Shown here: positions 59,696 to 64,000 of the stretch, piece by piece | Layout: the number at the start of each line of letters is the position of its first letter | Position numbering within the stretch: the first letter of the stretch is position 1 | Assembly: GCA_902775565.1 (NCBI GenBank) | Contig: CACYMP010000006.1 | Span: forward strand, 62,001-126,000 | Length of the DNA: 64,000 nucleotides | From: Oscillospiraceae bacterium | GTDB taxonomy: Bacteria > Bacillota > Clostridia > Saccharofermentanales > Saccharofermentanaceae | Direction: 5' to 3' | Translations under genes and position numbers: made by a program | The notes under the pieces: model-generated | Told to the model about the DNA's origin: nothing | The model's input: only the letters and a program-made list of their open reading frames with translations | Databases searched by the model: none

Positions 59696-60859
59696 TTATT
59701 CCTGCCTTTTCTTTACGAATCTGAAGATGGCTTCAGACTGCGTAAGCCTTAAGTTCTTGAATATCCTCTTAAGGCCGACGGTTCCGGTGGTGAAGCACAG
59801 CATGGACGTGGCAAGAAGGCCTGCTATGCCATGCATATAGAACGTGTTGATATGTTTACGGAATCCAAACGCGATCCCGCCGAAAAAGAATCCGATGAAT
59901 GCGAGGATGACCAGAAATACCGTTATGGCGACTGCCCAGATACGCTTGTTCAGCCACGGCAAGGTGCCGACGACCTTTCCTGTCTGTCCGTTTACGAGGA
60001 CCGTGTATGGCTTGCCGTCGTGCTTGAACGTGAAGAACCATACGGGCATCATCATGTAGAGAGGATCATCATGGATATCGATGTGATAGACAGAATCAAC
60101 GACCTTGACGTCTTTTACACCCCAGTCGAAAGACTTTACGACAGCTTCGGCATAGAGCGAATGACATCTGTCTGCGGCTGATCTGCGCAGGTCGTAATAA
60201 CTCAGATCGGTAGTGTTTGAATAGAAGCCGTTCAGATAATCCTCATCGAATTCCGTGGAATCCTCGAGATAGAACGGCTCGAGCTTTCTGCTCGTATCGT
60301 CGTTTAATATCCTTGAACCGTCGATGGGAACGTTCTTGAATGAGATCTCACCGGCCCTTGAGTAATAACGGGTCTCGCTGCTCTTTCCCTTTTTGACCTT
60401 ACCTTTGATCCAGTCGGCTTCGGTAAAGTCTGCATTTATCAGCCAGTAGGGGACATAGATACCGCGCAGATTTTCCGCAGTTAGCTTGTTCTTTATCTCC
60501 CTGGGAATGATCGGGTTCTTGAGGAACTTCGTCCTGATATTCTCTATCGCCTGCTGCTTGGTTATCTTGAACGGAATGATGCCGTCGGGCCTGTATTCGC
60601 GGGATACTCTGCTGAAAACGATAGCAGGATTGCCGCAATAGACACAGAAAGTGGATGACTCGGTGTCGCTCGTGATGACTTCCGCACCGCAGTGGCTGCA
60701 GGTATAGACCCTTGTGTCGTAGAACTTCGTATCAGAGGAAGCGTAGATATCTTCAACGTCCTGAGGCCTGTAAGAACTGCCGCATGTATTACACTCCAGC
60801 TTCTGTGAGGCGGGATTGAAAATCAGCTTGCCGGCGCAGTTTTTGCATAATACCGCCAT
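59696..60859 (-). CDS. Membrane protein with two N-terminal zinc ribbons
   Basis: The 387-residue protein has CKNCAG and CNTCGS near residues 5 and 23, then CSHCGA and CVYCGN near 54 and 72, forming two zinc ribbons. About 210 residues of mixed alpha/beta sequence follow (YVPYWLINADF, WFFTFKHDGKPYTVLVNGQTGKV), then two membrane helices near the C-terminus. Similar proteins are often labelled TFIIB-type zinc ribbon or PriA-like, but no helicase motif is present. Function unknown. AAAGGA precedes the ATG. Confidence 0.78.
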   Translation of the reverse strand: MAVLCKNCAGKLIFNPASQKLECNTCGSSYRPQDVEDIYASSDTKFYDTRVYTCSHCGAEVITSDTESSTFCVYCGNPAIVFSRVSREYRPDGIIPFKITKQQAIENIRTKFLKNPIIPREIKNKLTAENLRGIYVPYWLINADFTEADWIKGKVKKGKSSETRYYSRAGEISFKNVPIDGSRILNDDTSRKLEPFYLEDSTEFDEDYLNGFYSNTTDLSYYDLRRSAADRCHSLYAEAVVKSFDWGVKDVKVVDSVYHIDIHDDPLYMMMPVWFFTFKHDGKPYTVLVNGQTGKVVGTLPWLNKRIWAVAITVFLVILAFIGFFFGGIAFGFRKHINTFYMHGIAGLLATSMLCFTTGTVGLKRIFKNLRLTQSEAIFRFVKKRQE

Positions 60860-60906
60860 AGTGAAGATCCTTTCTTATTCCATAACGTAAATATACCATA
60901 AATTCC

Positions 60907-60935
60907 TTGACCGCATTGACTTTAGATGATAGATT
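60907..60935 (+). promoter_or_regulatory. Promoter of the preQ1-controlled operon
   Basis: TTGACC (60907-60912), 17 bases and TAGATT (60930-60935). Confidence 0.75.
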
Positions 60936-60962
60936 ATTGCGTGCCTGAGGAAGACTTCCCGG

Positions 60963-61006
60963 CCGGCAGTTCGTTAGTGCCATCCTGCCGTTAAACAAAA
61001 CCAGGA
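60963..61006 (+). ncRNA. preQ1-I riboswitch aptamer
   Basis: CGGCAG (60964-60969) pairs with CTGCCG (60985-60990) around a 15-base loop, followed by the A-rich tail GTTAAACAAAACCAGG. The tail closely matches that of the Thermoanaerobacter preQ1-I aptamer (GUUAACAAAACAAGG, recalled). CC in the loop can pair with the terminal GG to form the pseudoknot. It precedes a queuosine precursor transporter and queF, the expected targets. The tail CCAGGA (61001-61006) is also complementary to UCCUGG (61063-61068) in the terminator, giving a simple antiterminator. Confidence 0.85.
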
Positions 61007-61025
61007 CTTCATCGGATCATTGTTC

Positions 61026-61050
61026 AAGCGTGCAATGCATGCTTTTATTT
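61026..61050 (+). terminator. Possible first hairpin of the expression platform
   Basis: AAGCGTGC and GCATGCTT form a short hairpin followed by TTATTT. Its role beside the main terminator is unclear. Confidence 0.4.
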
Positions 61051-61059
61051 GGTTTTTGA

Positions 61060-61083
61060 GGCTCCTGGAAAGGAGCCGTTTTT
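61060..61083 (+). terminator. preQ1-controlled terminator
   Basis: GGCTCC (61060-61065) pairs with GGAGCC (61072-61077) around TGGAAA, then GTTTTT. It ends next to the TTGGAG binding site of the transporter gene. Confidence 0.88.
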
Positions 61084-61099
61084 ATTGGAGTTTAGAACT

Positions 61100-61780
61100 A
61101 TGAATGAATCAAAGAACGTATCAAGACTTTTCATGTGCATAGGCATTGTCTTCGTGACATGCCTTCTTCTGTCAAACCTCGTTGCAGGGAAGATGTGGGC
61201 TGTTACGCCTGACATTACGCTCCCTGCGGCCGTTATCCTTTTCCCGGTAACTTACATCATCGGCGATGTTTTCACTGAGGTCTACGGCTTCAGAAAAGCA
61301 AGGACCATCATATGGCTGGGATTTGCGTGCAGCTTCTTTGCCGTTCTCGTCTATCTCGTAACCATTGCGCTTCCGCACCCGGGTTACTGGGAGAACCAGG
61401 AGGCATACGCGATCGTCATGGGAACCACTCCCAGAGTCGCAATAGCATCTTTTTCGGGTTATCTTTTCGGAGAGTTCTCAAATTCCATCATCCTTTCCAA
61501 ACTCAAGGTCGCAACAAAAGGGAAGAAACTCTGGGTCCGCACGATCTTTTCGACGGTCATCGGCGAAGGCCTTGATTCCGTCATCTTCATCGTCATCTCG
61601 TTCTGGGGGACAATGGAAAATACCGTCGTTCTCAAGATGATCCTTTTCCAGTATCTGTTCAAGGTAGTTTACGAAGTGCTTTTCACACCTGTAACCTATC
61701 TTGTTGTTAAGACGATCAAGAAGGCAGAAGGAATAGACGTTTACGACGAAGGCCTCAAGTACAATCTCATAAAGGGGTGA
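61100..61780 (+). CDS. Queuosine precursor transporter (YhhQ/VUT family)
   Basis: The 226-residue membrane protein has six hydrophobic helices and the YhhQ/VUT_1 motif [20 protein letters not shown]. The family imports queuosine precursors such as preQ0 or preQ1. The riboswitch upstream and queF downstream support this. The ATG at 61100 follows TTGGAG; a longer frame from 61049 would include the terminator and is rejected. The next gene starts 5 bases after the stop. Confidence 0.93.
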   Translation: MNESKNVSRLFMCIGIVFVTCLLLSNLVAGKMWAVTPDITLPAAVILFPVTYIIGDVFTEVYGFRKARTIIWLGFACSFFAVLVYLVTIALPHPGYWENQEAYAIVMGTTPRVAIASFSGYLFGEFSNSIILSKLKVATKGKKLWVRTIFSTVIGEGLDSVIFIVISFWGTMENTVVLKMILFQYLFKVVYEVLFTPVTYLVVKTIKKAEGIDVYDEGLKYNLIKG

Positions 61781-61784
61781 TCTT

Positions 61785-62267
61785 ATGCGTGAAAAAGAAG
61801 GACTCACAAAGCTCGGAAGCAACGGCACTAAATACAGTCAGGACTACGATCCGTCCGTTCTCGAGACTTTTATCAACAAGCACCCGGACAACGACTATTT
61901 CGTAAAGTTCAACTGCCCGGAGTTCACGAGCCTTTGCCCGATCACCGGACAACCTGATTTTGCGACCATAACGATATCTTATGTTCCTTCGGTCAGGATG
62001 GTCGAGAGCAAGTCCTTAAAGCTTTATCTGTTCTCGTTCAGGAATCACGGCGACTTCCATGAGGACTGCGTGAACATAATAATGAAGGACCTGATAAAGC
62101 TCATGGATCCAAAATACATTGAGGTCTGGGGCAAGTTCACTCCGCGCGGAGGCATCTCGATAGATCCTTACTGCAATTACGGCAAAGCGGGAACAAAGTG
62201 GGAGAAGGTTGCCGAAGACAGGCTCTTCAATCACGATATGTATCCCGAGAAGGTGGATAACAGATAA
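61785..62267 (+). CDS. queF: 7-cyano-7-deazaguanine (preQ0) reductase
   Basis: The 160-residue enzyme reduces preQ0 to preQ1 with NADPH for queuosine in t[15 protein letters not shown] contains the catalytic Cys51, and [24 protein letters not shown] is the QueF signature. Length fits the short, unimodular Bacillus YkvM type. The other preQ0-forming genes (queC, queD, queE) are not in the window, consistent with salvage or a distant locus. Confidence 0.95.
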   Translation: MREKEGLTKLGSNGTKYSQDYDPSVLETFINKHPDNDYFVKFNCPEFTSLCPITGQPDFATITISYVPSVRMVESKSLKLYLFSFRNHGDFHEDCVNIIMKDLIKLMDPKYIEVWGKFTPRGGISIDPYCNYGKAGTKWEKVAEDRLFNHDMYPEKVDNR

Positions 62268-62270
62268 AGA

Positions 62271-62297
62271 AAAACCGGAACATCAATTCCGGTTTTT
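62271..62297. terminator. Bidirectional terminator after queF
   Basis: AAAACCGGAA (62271-62280) pairs with TTCCGGTTTT (62287-62296), with A and T runs on both sides. Confidence 0.92.
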
Positions 62298-62316
62298 AAG
62301 TGTCAGATTTTAGTTC

Positions 62317-64000
62317 TTACTCCCAGCAGACCTTGTTTCTTCCCGTCTCCTTGGCGGTGTAGAGTCTTTCGTCTGCCTTGCTGATGTTCTCTTCGATCGA
62401 CTTGGAAGGATCGAAAAGAGAGCATCCGAAGCTTAATGTGCACTTTAAGGTGTTGCCGTCGGCAGAGATCTCGGAATCCATGAGGTTTTGCCTTATCTGT
62501 TCGGCTTTCCTGACGGCGCCCTCAAGATTCGTATCACGCATTACCATTACGAATTCCTCGCCGCCCCAGCGGTAAACGCTGTCATTTTCCGTGCAGAAAG
62601 ATTCGATAAGGTGGGAAGTGAAGACCAGGACATCATCGCCTGCATTATGGCCGTAGGTGTCGTTGACGCGCTTGAACTTATCAATATCGCAGATGAATAC
62701 AGACATCTGCTTGCCGTTTCCGGGAACCAGATAATCCTTGTATCTCTTTGCGAAATCGTAGTAGAAGCCCATTCTGTTCTTGAGGCCTGTAAGCCTGTCG
62801 TGATGGGAATCTTCAAGGAATGTCTCTGACTCCAGAGCGATACCGCAGACGAGAGCAGCCAGTGAGAGCTTCTTGGGATCGACCTCGGGATCGAATCCTG
62901 AACTGCCGTTCTTGTTGATAAGCTGCAGAGCGCCTATGAAATCACCGTTGATATCCGCAACAGGGAGGACGAGGATCGACTTGGTCTTATAACCCGTCTT
63001 GGTATCGATATCCCTGTTGAAATCGGGATCTGAATACGGATCGTTGGTGATGAGTGTCTTCTTAAGCCTTAAAGCTTTTCCGACAAGGCCCGTGTCATCG
63101 GGAATGACGATCTTATCCACGCCTGTGGCGGACATCGTCCACAACTGACTCTTTCTCTTGTCCCATTTCCAGAAACTTGCCCTGTCGGCATCGACTATAG
63201 TCTTTCCGAGGTTTGTAAGATATGTGAACAGCATCGTGTGATCCTTGTTGTTGTTCATGCACATATCTTTATAGAGACTGTCGGTAATGTCGAAGATACC
63301 GGAGAGCATCCTGCCCGTATCCTCAGCGGTGAAGCCGGTCTTCCTAAGAGGCGCGAATTCGGCTCCCGTGTCTTTCATCACCTCGGCGATCTTCTTCTCA
63401 TTGTCGAGGTGCATCAGATATACCTGGACTCCCTTGGAAGTGTATTCGCAGATCTTGTCATGCATCTTCTCGCAGTGAAGGTGGACAGGGGAGGGGAAAG
63501 CCGACATTTCGATGTAGGCATATGAACTTTCGAGAATGTACTTGTCGAAAGGCTCGATCGTATTGGTGTCACCCGTATAGACAAGCTGTTTTCCGCCGAC
63601 GTTAAGGACATAACCGAAGCATTTGCCGGCGAGCTCCTCCGTGTGAACGGTAGGGATCGTCTTTACGAGCCAGCTGATGCTGAATTCGTTTGTGTTAGTG
63701 AGGTTGTACCAGGAATCGTTGCATCCTTCGATCCTCAGAAAATACATATGAAGGTCGTTTTGGACCTCCTCGGAAGGAGCGATTATCGTAATGGGTGTAT
63801 GCAAGACAAAGTGAAGCAGATCTATAAGCATCCCGATGCCGCTTATGTGGTCTCCGTGAGTGTGAGTAACGAGTACGTACACATGCTCGAAAGCAGACAG
63901 ATCGATATCGGTATTATTCAGTTCCCTGTTGTTGAGCTTCTCGAAAGAACTCATCGGACAGTCGATAAGAACAAGGTTGTTCCCGTCGATAAAGTAGGCG
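62317..64000 (-). CDS. Metallo-beta-lactamase-fold/GAF/GGDEF protein, partial
   Basis: The leftward frame is open to the right window edge, so the N-terminus is missing; the visible part is about 561 residues. It starts in a metallo-beta-lactamase fold: YFIDGNNLVLIDCP, then HTHGDHISG (HxHxDH), VYTGDT and YLMHLDN. A GAF sensor follows (SFWKWDKRKSQLW, LVLPVADINGDFIGALQLI). The C-terminal third is a diguanylate cyclase domain with DIDKFKRVNDTYGHNAGDD and the active-site GGEEF. The RxxD inhibitory site five residues before GGEEF is absent (TEND instead). It should make cyclic di-GMP in response to the sensor domains. An internal ATG at 63954 is not the true start. Confidence 0.9.
   Translation of the reverse strand, partial: AYFIDGNNLVLIDCPMSSFEKLNNRELNNTDIDLSAFEHVYVLVTHTHGDHISGIGMLIDLLHFVLHTPITIIAPSEEVQNDLHMYFLRIEGCNDSWYNLTNTNEFSISWLVKTIPTVHTEELAGKCFGYVLNVGGKQLVYTGDTNTIEPFDKYILESSYAYIEMSAFPSPVHLHCEKMHDKICEYTSKGVQVYLMHLDNEKKIAEVMKDTGAEFAPLRKTGFTAEDTGRMLSGIFDITDSLYKDMCMNNNKDHTMLFTYLTNLGKTIVDADRASFWKWDKRKSQLWTMSATGVDKIVIPDDTGLVGKALRLKKTLITNDPYSDPDFNRDIDTKTGYKTKSILVLPVADINGDFIGALQLINKNGSSGFDPEVDPKKLSLAALVCGIALESETFLEDSHHDRLTGLKNRMGFYYDFAKRYKDYLVPGNGKQMSVFICDIDKFKRVNDTYGHNAGDDVLVFTSHLIESFCTENDSVYRWGGEEFVMVMRDTNLEGAVRKAEQIRQNLMDSEISADGNTLKCTLSFGCSLFDPSKSIEENISKADERLYTAKETGRNKVCWE

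Noticed and set aside
1..64000. CRISPR array, prophage, integrative element or rRNA operon
   Set aside because: No regularly spaced repeats, phage structural genes, integrase, conjugation genes or rRNA sequences were seen. The tRNA genes show no attachment-site duplication other than the internal tRNA-Ser repeat.

Overview
The window reads as chromosomal DNA of an anaerobic, probably spore-forming, low-to-moderate-GC Firmicute of the class Clostridia (gut or rumen type). This rests on a spore photoproduct lyase, an oxygen-sensitive class III ribonucleotide reductase, a T-box leader, a preQ1-I-type riboswitch, an azlCD pair, strong AGGAGG-type ribosome binding sites, sigma-A-like promoters with 17-18 base spacers, and several LRR_5 surface proteins with lysine-rich tails. 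No phage, plasmid or CRISPR locus is visible. The only mobile-element trace is an IS21-type transposase fragment near 57.1-57.3 kb. The species cannot be named from this sequence.

Layout. 0-4.8 kb: a partial TRIC/UPF0126 membrane protein, a divergent membrane protein, a hot-dog thioesterase, trxB, tyrS and a DUF4130-like gene. 4.8-7.6 kb: an XRE-cupin-acyl-CoA synthetase fusion read leftwards behind a T-box leader whose specifier reads AUC (Ile). 7.7-10.7 kb: SDR protein, maf, a zinc-ribbon protein and a membrane protein. 10.7-21.5 kb: a phosphoglycerol-transferase-like enzyme and trpS (leftward); a YfhO-type membrane protein, a nucleosidase-like gene, splB, an SDR and a GH2 enzyme (rightward). 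21.6-24.9 kb: nrdG-nrdD behind two NrdR boxes. 25.0-31.1 kb: a 355-base structured leader or small RNA of unknown class, then a polyamine operon (speA, speE, speB, carboxyspermidine dehydrogenase, nspC). 31-39.7 kb: HAD hydrolase, serine hydrolase lipoprotein, then a four-gene secreted LRR/lipoprotein operon. 40-41.4 kb: a two-domain polyphosphate kinase 2 protein. 41.6-51.3 kb: a CarD-type regulator and the whole shikimate pathway in two operons (aroF-tyrA-aroB-aroA-aroC, then a chorismate mutase/AroE/AroK fusion and aroQ). The first aro operon lies behind a Tyr/Phe-rich leader peptide and attenuator, and an ECF sigma/anti-sigma pair separates the two. 51.3-60.9 kb: HAD phosphatase, zinc-ribbon and lipoproteins, tRNA-Thr, azlCD, a partly duplicated tRNA-Ser, a transposase remnant and a large LRR protein. 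60.9-62.3 kb: preQ1 riboswitch, queuosine precursor transporter and queF. 62.3-64 kb: an MBL-GAF-GGDEF protein cut by the window edge.

Themes. RNA-level control is unusually dense: T-box, aromatic leader-peptide attenuator, preQ1 switch, and an unassigned 355-base RNA ending in an intrinsic terminator just before speA. Four genes have a -10 box ending 6-7 bases before the start codon and no Shine-Dalgarno sequence, which predicts leaderless mRNAs. The best candidates for new biology are the Ile-type T-box on an acyl-CoA synthetase fused to its own DNA-binding and cupin domains, the speA upstream RNA, and the shared lysine-rich C-terminal module of four secreted LRR proteins.
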